A stretch of DNA of 64,000 nt from Chitinophaga sp. Ak27 (GTDB lineage Bacteria > Bacteroidota > Bacteroidia > Chitinophagales > Chitinophagaceae): positions 186,001 through 250,000 of the forward strand of contig NZ_JABAOB010000008.1 of NCBI RefSeq assembly GCF_012726295.1, given 5' to 3'. The notes beneath the pieces are model-generated. The model did no database searches. It saw only the letters and a list, made by a program, of their open reading frames with translations, and had not been told where the DNA came from. How positions within the stretch are numbered: the stretch's first letter is position 1; each line of letters begins with the position of its first letter. Below, piece after piece: positions 34,299-43,038 of the stretch. A program made the position numbers and the translations under genes.

Positions 34299-35444
34299 AT
34301 GAGAACGATTTATTCCCACAGCAGCATCATTTATTTAATCATTGCCCTTTTTTTCTTTGCCGGCAATAGCTTTGCGCAAACGCCACTGACCAGCCCGGCG
34401 CATATCGGTTTAGTATATCCGTTGAGCAGCAATGGAAAAAATGCAGCTGCTTATACCAATCATTTTTCTTTACATATTATTGCCGGCTTATCCAAAGCAG
34501 AAACAGGAGTAGCCATTGCCGGCATTTCCAATATCATTAAAGAGCAGGCTACCGGTGTACAGATTGGTTGTTTTTCCAATCATATTGGTACTACTTACCA
34601 TGCCGCTACCATTGCAGGATTTATGAATCATGTGAAAGGAAATGCGGGTGGTGCAACATTGGCAGGATTCCTTAATTTAATAAATGGTAATGTAAATGGT
34701 TTCCAGGGAGCAGGCTTTGCCAACCTGGGCGCTAAAGACGTGAATGGTACGCAGATGGCCGGTTTTATCAATACTGCACAAAGTAACGCACAGGCGCAGC
34801 TGGCAGGGTTTTCCAACATCGTTAAGGATAAAGCAGCTGTGCAGGTAGCTGGTTTTCTCAATAAGGCCGATACGGTACAACACCAGATCGCGGGATTTAT
34901 CAATATTGCGAAAAAGGTGAAAGGTGTGCAGGTAGCAGGTTTTATCAATATTGCAGATAGCAGTGAGTATCCTATTGGATTGGTGAATATTGTGAAAGGA
35001 GGAGAAAAGCAGGTGAGCGTATCGATCGACGAAACCATGACTACTATTGCTGCTTTTAAATCTGGTGGCCGTGTTCTGTATGGCATACTGGGCATAGGAT
35101 ACAACCTGAAAGATAACCCCAATCCGCTGTACGCGCTGCAGGGTGGTATAGGCGCGCATTTACCGTTGACGGCTCATTTCCGGATCAATGGAGAGGCATT
35201 GAATACCGTATTGACAGATTTTAAGAAAGGCTATTATCATCGTCAAACGGTGGGCATTTTTCCTGCCTACCGCTTTGGCAACCGGGTGGAAATATTTGCC
35301 GGTCCAACCTTCAACTTTGTGAGTACCAAGCATGATGTTGGCCGCGATTTAGTCAGTCATTATATCTGGTCGGAAGATGTGAGCCGCAACCGGTTCCATG
35401 GAGCGTATATTGGCGCTGCCGGGGGAATACAGGTAACGCTGTAG
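34299..35444 (+). CDS. Paralogous tandem-repeat surface protein without STN domain
   Basis: This 381-residue protein has a signal peptide (residues 1-24, ending NSFAQ). At about 67-236 lie 11 or so tandem 15-16-residue repeats of the same kind as in the preceding gene, here with the pattern xxxQxAGFxN (for example TGVQIGCFSNHIGTTY, KGVQVAGFINIADSS). The final 140 residues are beta-rich (LYGILGIGYNLKDNPNPLYA, EIFAGPTFNFVST) and correspond to the tail of its neighbour. It lacks the STN and regulatory domains, so it cannot signal to FecR by the known route. The frame extends 75 codons upstream across the end of the neighbouring gene, but the ATG at 34299 gives a clean signal peptide. Confidence 0.8.
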   Translation: MRTIYSHSSIIYLIIALFFFAGNSFAQTPLTSPAHIGLVYPLSSNGKNAAAYTNHFSLHIIAGLSKAETGVAIAGISNIIKEQATGVQIGCFSNHIGTTYHAATIAGFMNHVKGNAGGATLAGFLNLINGNVNGFQGAGFANLGAKDVNGTQMAGFINTAQSNAQAQLAGFSNIVKDKAAVQVAGFLNKADTVQHQIAGFINIAKKVKGVQVAGFINIADSSEYPIGLVNIVKGGEKQVSVSIDETMTTIAAFKSGGRVLYGILGIGYNLKDNPNPLYALQGGIGAHLPLTAHFRINGEALNTVLTDFKKGYYHRQTVGIFPAYRFGNRVEIFAGPTFNFVSTKHDVGRDLVSHYIWSEDVSRNRFHGAYIGAAGGIQVTL

Positions 35445-35621
35445 AGAGCGGGAAGCCCAAAGCTATTGACGTGAATAATGCCGGGATGGTGACTGCATAC
35501 CCGTTGCATGATGGCGTTTTTGTGGAGCGCAGGCGGGGTGTTCGGGAAAAGAATGGCAGTTCCGTGTCGAGGCTTCTTTTATGGCATTGTATTTGGAGAA
35601 AATCTGCTAAACGCATCATTT

Positions 35622-36035
35622 ATGAAAACATGGCTTTACCTACCGCTGCTCCTACTAGGTTTCATTTTACCTGGTTGCACCAAGAAAACCACTGAAATCG
35701 TCATTCCAAATCAAACTGTTTTATACGAAATAACGCCGGATGCCTGGGGATATGATAACAACACCGGTACCTACTTTTATTCTATTCCATTGCCTGAGTT
35801 AAAGGGGGTAAACCAAACTGATGGTGTGATTGTATCTATGGCCCGATATGATGCCAGCGGCCAGACACCGCAGGCGTATGAATTATTACCGCAGGTATAC
35901 AATAACCAGTCTTACTTTATCATCCACGATGACGCTAACCTGGAAGTAGATATCAAAGGTATTAACGGCGCTGCTTCTGTTAAACCAGCTACCAAAGTAA
36001 GAGTGAAGATTGTATTAATACCTTCCGTTAACTAG
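35622..36035 (+). CDS. Small lipoprotein at the end of the repeat-protein cluster
   Basis: This 137-residue lipoprotein has a lipobox-like GFILPGC followed by TKKTT. The mature part is beta-rich and acidic (VLYEITPDAWGYDNNTGTYF, ELLPQVYNNQSYFIIHDDAN, TKVRVKIVLIPSVN). I do not recognise a family. The frame extends 38 codons upstream, but MKTWLYLPLLLLG is the only start that gives a signal peptide. It lies 177 bases after the repeat protein and ends at a strong terminator, so it may close the sigma/FecR operon, although this is not certain. Confidence 0.65.
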   Translation: MKTWLYLPLLLLGFILPGCTKKTTEIVIPNQTVLYEITPDAWGYDNNTGTYFYSIPLPELKGVNQTDGVIVSMARYDASGQTPQAYELLPQVYNNQSYFIIHDDANLEVDIKGINGAASVKPATKVRVKIVLIPSVN

Positions 36036-36075
36036 GATACAGCCAGCTTTACCATTTCTCAACATACATATACAG

Positions 36076-36103
36076 GGCTCCTGCGAAAGCAGGGGCCTTT
36101 TTT
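36076..36103 (+). terminator. Rho-independent terminator
   Basis: GGCTCCTGC (36076-36084), loop GAAA, and GCAGGGGCC (36089-36097) form a stem followed by six T. It separates the lipoprotein gene from the TMEM175-like gene. Confidence 0.9.
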
Positions 36104-36105
36104 AT

Positions 36106-36113
36106 TATGTTTG
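36106..36113 (+). promoter_or_regulatory. Candidate -7 element of the TMEM175-like gene
   Basis: TATGTTTG matches TAnnTTTG. It follows the terminator directly and is 15 bases before the ATG at 36129, leaving a very short leader. Confidence 0.4.
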
Positions 36114-36128
36114 CAATAAATCCCCTTT

Positions 36129-36809
36129 ATGAGTGCACCAGTCGTATATAATCAGTTGGCCGGACAACGGGTACAGCGTATCGAAGCCCTTAGCGACGGC
36201 GTATTTGCTATTGCTATGACTTTGTTGGTATTGGATCTGAAAGTACCGGTAGCTAATGCCCTGCAATCGGAAAAGGAAATGCTGAAAGAGTTGCTGGCCC
36301 TGGGCCCCAAGATTGCCACCTACTTCGTGGGTTTTATGACAATGGGTATCTTTTGGGTGGGGCAGTCGGCGCAACTCACTTATATTGAAAAAACGGACCG
36401 GCGCCTTACCTGGTTGTCGGTATTTTTCCTGGCTTTTGTGTCATTGTTGCCCTTTACCACTGCGTATCTCAGCGAGCATCTTCAGGCTAAAGTGGCCATT
36501 GGTTTGTATTGGGTTAATATTTTCATGCTGGGGCTCATTCTTTATATACATTGGCATTGTGCCTATGGCAGCGGTTTGGTAAGTGCAAAAGGGGAGCAGG
36601 GGGCTGCGGTGAGCAGGGCCATGTTACGGCGCATTGTACATGCGCAGCTGCTGTACGCAGGAGGCGCGCTTCTTGGTATTATCTTCCCCGTGGTGAGTGT
36701 GGGTTTCATATTTCTGGTGCAACTGAACTACGCCACTGCCTATACGACTTTTATTAAAAAGCTTTTTCAGAAAGGCCGTAACAATAACATAACTACCACT
36801 CCTCATTGA
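36129..36809 (+). CDS. TMEM175-family potassium channel-like protein
   Basis: This 226-residue membrane protein of the DUF1211/TMEM175 family has bacterial members that form potassium-permeable channels. The signature RIEALSDGVFAIAMTLLVLDLKVP spans the first helix with the pore-lining SDGVFAIAMT motif. Further helices appear at about 62-82, 96-116, 122-142, 167-187 and 188-208, six in all, the normal number for one bacterial unit. Bacterial channels assemble as tetramers of this unit. It stands alone between a terminator and the phospholipase gene. Confidence 0.9.
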   Translation: MSAPVVYNQLAGQRVQRIEALSDGVFAIAMTLLVLDLKVPVANALQSEKEMLKELLALGPKIATYFVGFMTMGIFWVGQSAQLTYIEKTDRRLTWLSVFFLAFVSLLPFTTAYLSEHLQAKVAIGLYWVNIFMLGLILYIHWHCAYGSGLVSAKGEQGAAVSRAMLRRIVHAQLLYAGGALLGIIFPVVSVGFIFLVQLNYATAYTTFIKKLFQKGRNNNITTTPH

Positions 36810-36892
36810 TAGTTGCGGATAGCCCGGATTTTTTATTATTTTCCGCTTTTGATGGATCCCTTTATCAGTGTACATGAAAAAATCAACTATTA

Positions 36893-39430
36893 ATGGATAA
36901 CAGAAGAGATTTTATTAAGAAGGCGGCGTTGCTATCCGGTGCTGCCGGTGTATTTAGCGCTTTGCCGGCTTCTATTCAGCGGGCGATGGCCATAGATCCC
37001 AGGCCTGGAAGTACCTTCCTGGATGCAGAACATATTGTGATACTGATGCAGGAGAACCGCTCTTTTGACCACTGTTATGGTTCCCTGAGAGGTGTACGTG
37101 GCTACAATGATCCACGGGCTATACAGTTGCCCAATAAGAACCTGGTGTGGCTGCAAAGCAATGAGAAGAATGAAACCTTTGCTCCTTTCCGTTTAAACCT
37201 GAAAGATACCAAAGCCACCTGGATGAGCAGTTTGCCGCATTCCTGGGGCAACCAGGTAGATGCCCGCAACAATGGGAAGTATGATAAGTGGCTGTTGGTA
37301 AAGAAATCTGGCAACAAGGACTGGTCGCCCATGCCGCTGACCCTGGGGTATTATAACCGGGAAGATATTCCTTTCTATTATTCCCTGGCCGATGCTTTTA
37401 CCGTATGTGATCAGAATTTCTGTTCTTCCTTAACCGGAACAACACCCAACAGGCTTTATTTATGGACAGGCACCCTGCGTGATGAGCAAAATGCTTCCTC
37501 CAAAGCCAATGTATGGAATGAGGATGTGGATTATGGTAACGAAGCACATTGGACTACTTTTCCCGAGCGTTTGGAAGATAATGGCATTTCCTGGAGGATA
37601 TATCAGAATGAAATCAGTGCAGCGGGATTGGAGGGAGAGAAAGACGGCATGCTGGCCAACTTCACCGACAACCCGATAGAATGGTTTACTGCGTTCAATG
37701 TACGTTTTGCTGCGGGACATATTGGGTACCTGCAACGACAGGTAAAAGAGCTGCCGGGAAAAATAGCAGAAACGGAAGCGAAACTGAAAACCACTTCCGG
37801 TGAGGAGGCTGCCAGACTGCAAAAACTGCTTACTCAACTACAAGCAGGCCTGGAAAAAGCAAAGAAGGATGCGGAACAATTTACCGCCGCCAATTTTGCA
37901 AAATTGCCGCCCAGGGCGCAGCAGTTGCATAACAAAGCTTTTACTACCAATATCAATGACCCCGACTATCATGAGCTGGAAACGCTCACCTATAAGGATG
38001 GGGATAAAGAGAGAACGGTACTGGTGCCGAAGGGCGATATCCTGCACCAGTTCAGGGCGGATGTAAATGGGGGTAAACTGCCTACCGTATCGTGGCTGGT
38101 AGCGCCGGGTGAGTTTTCAGACCATCCCGGTTCGCCGTGGTACGGCGCCTGGTATGTGTCGGAAGTACTGGATATATTAACTAAAAAGGAAGAGGTGTGG
38201 AAAAAGACCATTTTCATTTTATGTTACGATGAAAATGATGGTTACTTTGACCACGTACCTCCTTTTGTAGCACCTCATAAACCTGGTACCGGCCTGGTGT
38301 CTGAAGGGATTGACACCGGTATTGAGTATGTAACCCGGGAGGAAGAGCAAGTCAAGAAATACCTGCGACCTGACGAAGTCAGGGAAAGCCCGATAGGATT
38401 GGGATACCGGGTGCCGTTGGTAATTGCTTCTCCCTGGAGCAGAGGTGGGTATGTGAATTCGGAGGTATGTGATCATACTTCCATCTTGCAGTTTATGGAG
38501 CATTTCCTGCAGCATAAAACAGGTAAGGTCATCAGGGAAACGAACATTTCTGCCTGGCGCCGCGCCGTTTGCGGGGATCTTACCTCCGTATTCCGTCCTT
38601 TTAATGGCGAAAAGATACATGTACCATTTCCCGAAAGGAATGAGTTTATAGAAATGGTGCATAATGCCCGGTTCAAGAAATTGCCGGATGGCTTTAAGGC
38701 GCTGACGCCGGCAGAGGTGGCACAGATTAATCAAAACCCGGCGGCGTCTGAATGGATGGCTCAGCAGGAAAAAGGTATCCGTGTGGCCAATGCATTGCCA
38801 TATGAATTATATGTGAATGGTAAGCTGAGCGCCGATAAACAGCGTTTTGAAATCGGCTTTGAGGCGGCTAACAAAGTATTTGCCCAGCAGGCAGCCGGGT
38901 CGCCATTTAACGTATATGCGCCAGGGAAATACCTGCAGGAAGCCAGCCAAACTATGGAGCCGGTGAGAACATGGTCCTACGGCGTAAAAGCGGGTGATAA
39001 GCTAACGGATAACTGGCCGTTGTCGTCTTTTGAAGATGCACACTATCATCTGCGGGTATACGGACCTAACGGATTTTTCCGTGAGTTTGCTGGCGATGCC
39101 AACGATCCGCAGGTTGAAATACAGGTGGGTTATCAGCGTAGTCTTACCAACAGCCGGAAACTAACTGGTAATATAGAGGTGAAGTTAATAAATCACGCGA
39201 CTAAAGCGGCGGCAATAGTTATCACGGACCTGGGTTATCATAAAGGTGTGCTGAAAAAAACGGTGGCGGCTAAAACGGAAGCGGTGTTAATCGTGGACTT
39301 GTCTAAGAGCCACGGCTGGTACGACTTTTCGGTAAAGGTAGCCGGCAACCGTTTGTTCGAACAGCGATATGCAGGCCGGGTTGAAACGGGTAAGGAAACA
39401 TATAGTGATCCTGTTATGGGAAGGGTGTAA
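36893..39430 (+). CDS. Phosphocholine-specific phospholipase C
   Basis: This 845-residue secreted phospholipase C of the acid-phosphatase-like superfamily hydrolyses phosphatidylcholine or sphingomyelin. A Tat signal is visible (NRRDFIKKAALLSGAAG), so it is exported folded. Catalytic-domain motifs are IVILMQENRSFDHCYGSL, TGTTPNRLYLWTG, LVAPGEFSDHPGSPWYGA and IFILCYDENDGYFDHVPP. A coiled-coil insert covers about 285-325 (KIAETEAKLKTTSG). The C-terminal 170 residues contain two beta-sandwich segments (LPYELYVNGKLSADKQ, HYHLRVYGPNGFFREFAG) as in other members. Its length is normal for the Bacteroidota group. Confidence 0.95.
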   Translation: MDNRRDFIKKAALLSGAAGVFSALPASIQRAMAIDPRPGSTFLDAEHIVILMQENRSFDHCYGSLRGVRGYNDPRAIQLPNKNLVWLQSNEKNETFAPFRLNLKDTKATWMSSLPHSWGNQVDARNNGKYDKWLLVKKSGNKDWSPMPLTLGYYNREDIPFYYSLADAFTVCDQNFCSSLTGTTPNRLYLWTGTLRDEQNASSKANVWNEDVDYGNEAHWTTFPERLEDNGISWRIYQNEISAAGLEGEKDGMLANFTDNPIEWFTAFNVRFAAGHIGYLQRQVKELPGKIAETEAKLKTTSGEEAARLQKLLTQLQAGLEKAKKDAEQFTAANFAKLPPRAQQLHNKAFTTNINDPDYHELETLTYKDGDKERTVLVPKGDILHQFRADVNGGKLPTVSWLVAPGEFSDHPGSPWYGAWYVSEVLDILTKKEEVWKKTIFILCYDENDGYFDHVPPFVAPHKPGTGLVSEGIDTGIEYVTREEEQVKKYLRPDEVRESPIGLGYRVPLVIASPWSRGGYVNSEVCDHTSILQFMEHFLQHKTGKVIRETNISAWRRAVCGDLTSVFRPFNGEKIHVPFPERNEFIEMVHNARFKKLPDGFKALTPAEVAQINQNPAASEWMAQQEKGIRVANALPYELYVNGKLSADKQRFEIGFEAANKVFAQQAAGSPFNVYAPGKYLQEASQTMEPVRTWSYGVKAGDKLTDNWPLSSFEDAHYHLRVYGPNGFFREFAGDANDPQVEIQVGYQRSLTNSRKLTGNIEVKLINHATKAAAIVITDLGYHKGVLKKTVAAKTEAVLIVDLSKSHGWYDFSVKVAGNRLFEQRYAGRVETGKETYSDPVMGRV

Positions 39431-39454
39431 CATAGTGACGTGATATATTATGTA

Positions 39455-39490
39455 ATAAGGGAGTACCTGCTTTTCCAGGTACTCCCTTAT
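39455..39490 (+). terminator. Terminator of phospholipase C gene
   Basis: ATAAGGGAGTACCTG (39455-39469) and CAGGTACTCCCTTAT (39476-39490) form a 15-base perfect stem. It begins 25 bases after the phospholipase stop. Confidence 0.8.
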
Positions 39491-39633
39491 CTTTTCCTGG
39501 TATTGGTTTGAACTAAATTATAAGATTTTTGTTATTTGTTTTTTTGTATATTGACTGATGTGTTGGTGATCCCGAATCTGTCTAAGCCTCAAATCAAATT
39601 ACCTATTCATTAAATCATCCAAAATCTCTTTTT

Positions 39634-40203
39634 ATGAAACGCTCTAACTGTCGTCTGTACTGGTTATTTTCTTTGGCTATGATACTTGCATTTGTGGCCT
39701 GTTCTAAAGAGGGATCTCAGGGCCCTGCTGGTCCTGCCGGCCCCCAGGGCCCTCAAGGTCCCGCTGGTCCTGCCGGTACTGATGCCGCAGGCATTACCTA
39801 TTCTGCCTGGGAACCTTTAGCATTTGATTCCATCCGGGATAATAATGGAGTAGCCACGAAGACTGGTTTTTTTGCCATTATTGATGCTCCCAAACTGACG
39901 GATGATATCCTCAACAAAGGGTTGGTAAACGTTTATTTTAATTTCGATTCTACCTCCAAGCCGTATATTGTACCGGTGCCTTATGTGGATAATAATATGT
40001 ATATCACTTACCAGGCAGAAAAAGGCAGTATCTATATTGTTTCAAACGTAGATCTGAGCGGTGGTTCCATTCATACAGGAGACAGTCCAATTAACCTGTT
40101 CCGGTATGTGCTGGTACCCGGGGCAACAGCGGCGCGCAGTGCGAATGGTGTGGACTGGAAGAACTATGCGTCTGTTAAGAAGTTTTATGGTCTGAAAGAC
40201 TAA
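39634..40203 (+). CDS. Collagen-like lipoprotein
   Basis: This 189-residue lipoprotein has a signal peptide with a lipobox-like AFVAC and SKEGS next. It carries a short collagen-like stretch of Gly-X-Y triplets at about residues 27-48 (GSQGPAGPAGPQGPQGPAG). A folded beta-rich domain of about 135 residues follows (TYSAWEPLAFDSIRDNNG, DILNKGLVNVYFNFDSTS, YQAEKGSIYIVSNVD). The triplet stretch may trimerise and hold the folded domain away from the membrane. No partner is indicated. A terminator follows. Confidence 0.82.
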   Translation: MKRSNCRLYWLFSLAMILAFVACSKEGSQGPAGPAGPQGPQGPAGPAGTDAAGITYSAWEPLAFDSIRDNNGVATKTGFFAIIDAPKLTDDILNKGLVNVYFNFDSTSKPYIVPVPYVDNNMYITYQAEKGSIYIVSNVDLSGGSIHTGDSPINLFRYVLVPGATAARSANGVDWKNYASVKKFYGLKD

Positions 40204-40228
40204 ATACGGATAAAATCATAACGATGGT

Positions 40229-40272
40229 AAAGTCCTTCTTCCCGTCCTGAACCGGGGAGGGGGACTTTTTGT
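40229..40272 (+). terminator. Terminator after collagen-like lipoprotein
   Basis: AAAGTCC (40229-40235) pairs with GGACTTT (40262-40268), with a partly paired GC-rich interior, followed by T on the plus strand. Confidence 0.75.
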
Positions 40273-40379
40273 TGAGGTATATGCACAATTTGTTCCCGGT
40301 AGGCCACGTGATCCTTTTGTTTTTTTAGCTGAGGTATGGTATCCGGCAACCGGCTTTCATTTTGCTAGCTGATATCATT

Positions 40380-41966
40380 ATGGAAAGGCAAATTTTGAAG
40401 GTGTTATTGGCTTGCCTTATTGTGGCCGCCTGCAAGGGACCTTCCTCCCCTGGCACCTCGTCCTCCCCGGAATCATCCCAGGAAGAAGATACGGTCAGTC
40501 CCCGTAACAGGGGGATTACCCCCGCCAATGCCTACAACGACTTGTTCCTGGATAGTATGGCGGTAGAAAAATTTATTCAGCAAAAGCGGCTGGACAGTCA
40601 CATGGCTAACCGGCTGCGAAGTTTTTACAATACCCGCAATTATGAGTTTGCCTGGCTGGATAGCAAGGGGCCTACCGAACAGGCCTCGGCCTTTCAGAGC
40701 TTATACAGTTATAGCAAGGATACGGGCAGCAGTAAGGCCATCGATATCCGTTTAGATGGGCTAAAAACGGAAGACAGCCTGGTGATAACCGCCAATAACC
40801 CTGAAATGACGCATCTTGAATTGCAGCTAACCGTGCGACTAGTGACCTATTTCAGGAAAAGAGGCGGAAGCGTGGAGCAAATAGAGCATATGGTGCCTGC
40901 CCAACGCTATGAAGTGATGCAGCTGGCTGACTCTATGCTGAAAACCAACGACCATTTATTCCCGGCAGTAGCGCCTATGAAAGCGCCGCTCAAAGCTTAT
41001 ATGGGGTATGTGCGGGATGGAGGCTTGGATACGTTGCCACGGGTTGGTAAAGGATACCGGAAGGGTCAATCTTCTCCCGATATCCGGCTGATAAAAAAAC
41101 GATTAACCCTTACCGGGGAGCTGGCAGACGAGGATAGCAGTGCGGTATTTGACGATGCCCTGGAAACAGCAGTAAATATCTTTCGTAACCATTATGGTTA
41201 CACGGAAAACGGGGTGTTGAATGATACCATTATCAGGGAACTCAATGTATCTGCCCAAGCGCGCCTGCAGCAGTTACTGATCAACATGGAAAGAATGAAA
41301 TGGATGCCCGCGGCTGATAAAGGAAAGCTGATACTGGTTAACATCCCCGCTTTTAAACTACAGGTGGTAGAAGACAGGCAGCAACTTTTTGATATCGACA
41401 TTATTGTTGGAAAGGAAGGGCATAGTACTACTATGTTTTCGGGGTGGCTGAGCCAGGTAGTCTTTAGCCCCTACTGGAATATTCCACGCAGTATTATCAG
41501 AAAAGAGATATTACCGGCCATGAACCGGCGCCCGGGCTACCTGGCATCAAAGCATATGGAGATAACGGGGCATCAAAACGGGTTGCCGGTTATCAGACAG
41601 TTGCCGGGACCGCATAACGCCCTGGGGCGGGTAAAATTCCTCTTCCCTAATAGTTATAATATTTACTTCCATGATACACCAGAGAAGAGCTTGTTTAACC
41701 ACGATATCCGGACCTACAGCCACGGTTGCATTCGACTGAAAGATCCGATGAAAATGGCACAGTTTGTATTGGAAAATTCGCCGGAGTGGACCACCGAAAA
41801 GATTACGGCGGCCATGGACAGCGGCAAGCAAACTTATGTGACCGTAAAACACCCGGTGCCGGTGATTATCACCTATTTTACCGCCTGGGTAGAAGGAGAT
41901 ACTTTACATATAGCACCAGATGTATATGATCACGATATTCCGTTCCGGAATAAGTTGTTCCTATAG
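40380..41966 (+). CDS. L,D-transpeptidase, YcbB-like, lipoprotein
   Basis: This 528-residue cell-wall enzyme forms 3-3 crosslinks in peptidoglycan. A lipobox-like IVAAC follows the signal peptide. A scaffold region (about 60-220) precedes a peptidoglycan-binding-like domain (IRLIKKRLTLTGELADEDSS, IFRNHYGYTENGVLN). The catalytic YkuD domain has KGKLILVNIPAFKLQVVED, WNIPRSIIRKEILPAM and the active-site SHGCIRLKDP with Cys450. The order matches E. coli YcbB (LdtD). A TTG at 40362 is also in frame, but the ATG at 40380 is preferred. It converges with another L,D-transpeptidase gene only 1 base away. Confidence 0.93.
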   Translation: MERQILKVLLACLIVAACKGPSSPGTSSSPESSQEEDTVSPRNRGITPANAYNDLFLDSMAVEKFIQQKRLDSHMANRLRSFYNTRNYEFAWLDSKGPTEQASAFQSLYSYSKDTGSSKAIDIRLDGLKTEDSLVITANNPEMTHLELQLTVRLVTYFRKRGGSVEQIEHMVPAQRYEVMQLADSMLKTNDHLFPAVAPMKAPLKAYMGYVRDGGLDTLPRVGKGYRKGQSSPDIRLIKKRLTLTGELADEDSSAVFDDALETAVNIFRNHYGYTENGVLNDTIIRELNVSAQARLQQLLINMERMKWMPAADKGKLILVNIPAFKLQVVEDRQQLFDIDIIVGKEGHSTTMFSGWLSQVVFSPYWNIPRSIIRKEILPAMNRRPGYLASKHMEITGHQNGLPVIRQLPGPHNALGRVKFLFPNSYNIYFHDTPEKSLFNHDIRTYSHGCIRLKDPMKMAQFVLENSPEWTTEKITAAMDSGKQTYVTVKHPVPVIITYFTAWVEGDTLHIAPDVYDHDIPFRNKLFL

Positions 41967-41967
41967 T

Positions 41968-42729
41968 TTAGGAAGCGGTGCTGTCGTGCCTCAATATTTT
42001 TGTATGGGCAGAATAATATTTATCGGGGCTGTATAAAAACAGGCAGGTCCCGTTCTGTATACGTTGAATTACCTTACGATGAATATCGATGGGAATAGCG
42101 GGGCAGCCGAGGCTGCGGCCAATATAACCCTGTGCTTTACCCAGGCTTTCATTAACATAGTCGGCGCTGTGCATTACGATACCCCTGCTAAGTGCATTGT
42201 CGTTGATGCCGGCTTCCTCACCTTCCAGGCGAAGGGATAATCCGTGCTCACCGTTGTAGGTGTCGCCGGTAATGTAAAACCCAAGGCTGCTTTTAAAGCT
42301 ATTCATCTTATTGGAAAAGGTATTGGCAATATCTTTTCCTGAATTTCTGCCATGCGATACCAGGGTATTAAACAACAACAGCCTGTTTTTGAGATCTATT
42401 ACAAACAGACGTTTTTTGGTGCTGGGCAGGGAGAAATCAACAATAGATAAGATATCCGGATTTTTTATTCTTCCGGTTTCTTCCAGGTGTTGAAAACCTA
42501 ATAGTGCATTTTGAAACGCTTCCCGGGATAAACCGGCAGAGTCGAGCCGCATGATATCGTACAAACTCTCTTCCTTTTGCGAGGAATCTGTTTTAAGGCC
42601 GTTGCGTGCAGGTTGATTGGCAGCAGTTGATTTCTCGGAAGTAGTAAGTGTTGTAATCAGAAAAACAAAGAGGCAAATAGCACTGATAAAAATTAGCGGT
42701 TTAATCGTCTTCTTCACATTCATTTTCAC
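41968..42729 (-). CDS. Murein L,D-transpeptidase catalytic domain protein (YkuD_2)
   Basis: This 253-residue exported protein of the YkuD_2 (PF13645) group is related to L,D-transpeptidases. A membrane segment at about 10-28 (LIFISAICLFVFLITTLTT) anchors or exports it. Family motifs are LFVIDLKNRLLLFNTLVSHG, SSLGFYITGDTYNGEHGLSL, GIVMHSADYVNESLG and the active-site GRSLGCPAIP. It probably acts on peptidoglycan in the periplasm. Its stop lies 1 base from the stop of the YcbB-like gene on the other strand, leaving no room for a separate terminator. Confidence 0.92.
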   Translation of the reverse strand: MKMNVKKTIKPLIFISAICLFVFLITTLTTSEKSTAANQPARNGLKTDSSQKEESLYDIMRLDSAGLSREAFQNALLGFQHLEETGRIKNPDILSIVDFSLPSTKKRLFVIDLKNRLLLFNTLVSHGRNSGKDIANTFSNKMNSFKSSLGFYITGDTYNGEHGLSLRLEGEEAGINDNALSRGIVMHSADYVNESLGKAQGYIGRSLGCPAIPIDIHRKVIQRIQNGTCLFLYSPDKYYSAHTKILRHDSTAS

Positions 42730-42935
42730 TCCGTAATTTGTTTAGGTGATTGATTAAAAAGGCATAGGTCACGAAGTTAACTGATTCTGACCTGGAATAA
42801 AACCCTGGAAACCTGTTTGAGCCCGCTTGGAAATCGGTTTTAACAGTGCTTTCACATACATGAGAAAAACATATAAATGCTAAACATTGGTTAAAGCCTG
42901 GAGAATATCAGGATAATTGATTATTTTATCTGATA

Positions 42936-42943
42936 TAACTTTG
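42936..42943 (+). promoter_or_regulatory. Candidate -7 element before Fpg/Nei gene
   Basis: TAACTTTG matches TAnnTTTG in the 309-base gap before the glycosylase gene, with a TTG 16 bases upstream (closer than usual). A small GC-rich hairpin (GGGTCGG with CCGGCCC, 42983-43004) follows in the putative leader. Nothing else was seen in the gap. Confidence 0.4.
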
Positions 42944-43038
42944 GAAAACGGTTTCGTAGAAAGAGAAAACTGCCATAAAAATGGGTCGGTTCTTGCGCCG
43001 GCCCTTTGTTATTATCCATTCATTTAAATTAGTGAGTC

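Noticed and set aside
39718..39780. Repeated GGTCCTGC-type words considered as a DNA repeat element
   Set aside because: They encode collagen-like Gly-X-Y triplets in frame.
42983..43004. GC-rich hairpin before the Fpg/Nei gene considered as a riboswitch
   Set aside because: It is a single short stem with no conserved aptamer features. At most it is an attenuator-like or terminator-like hairpin.
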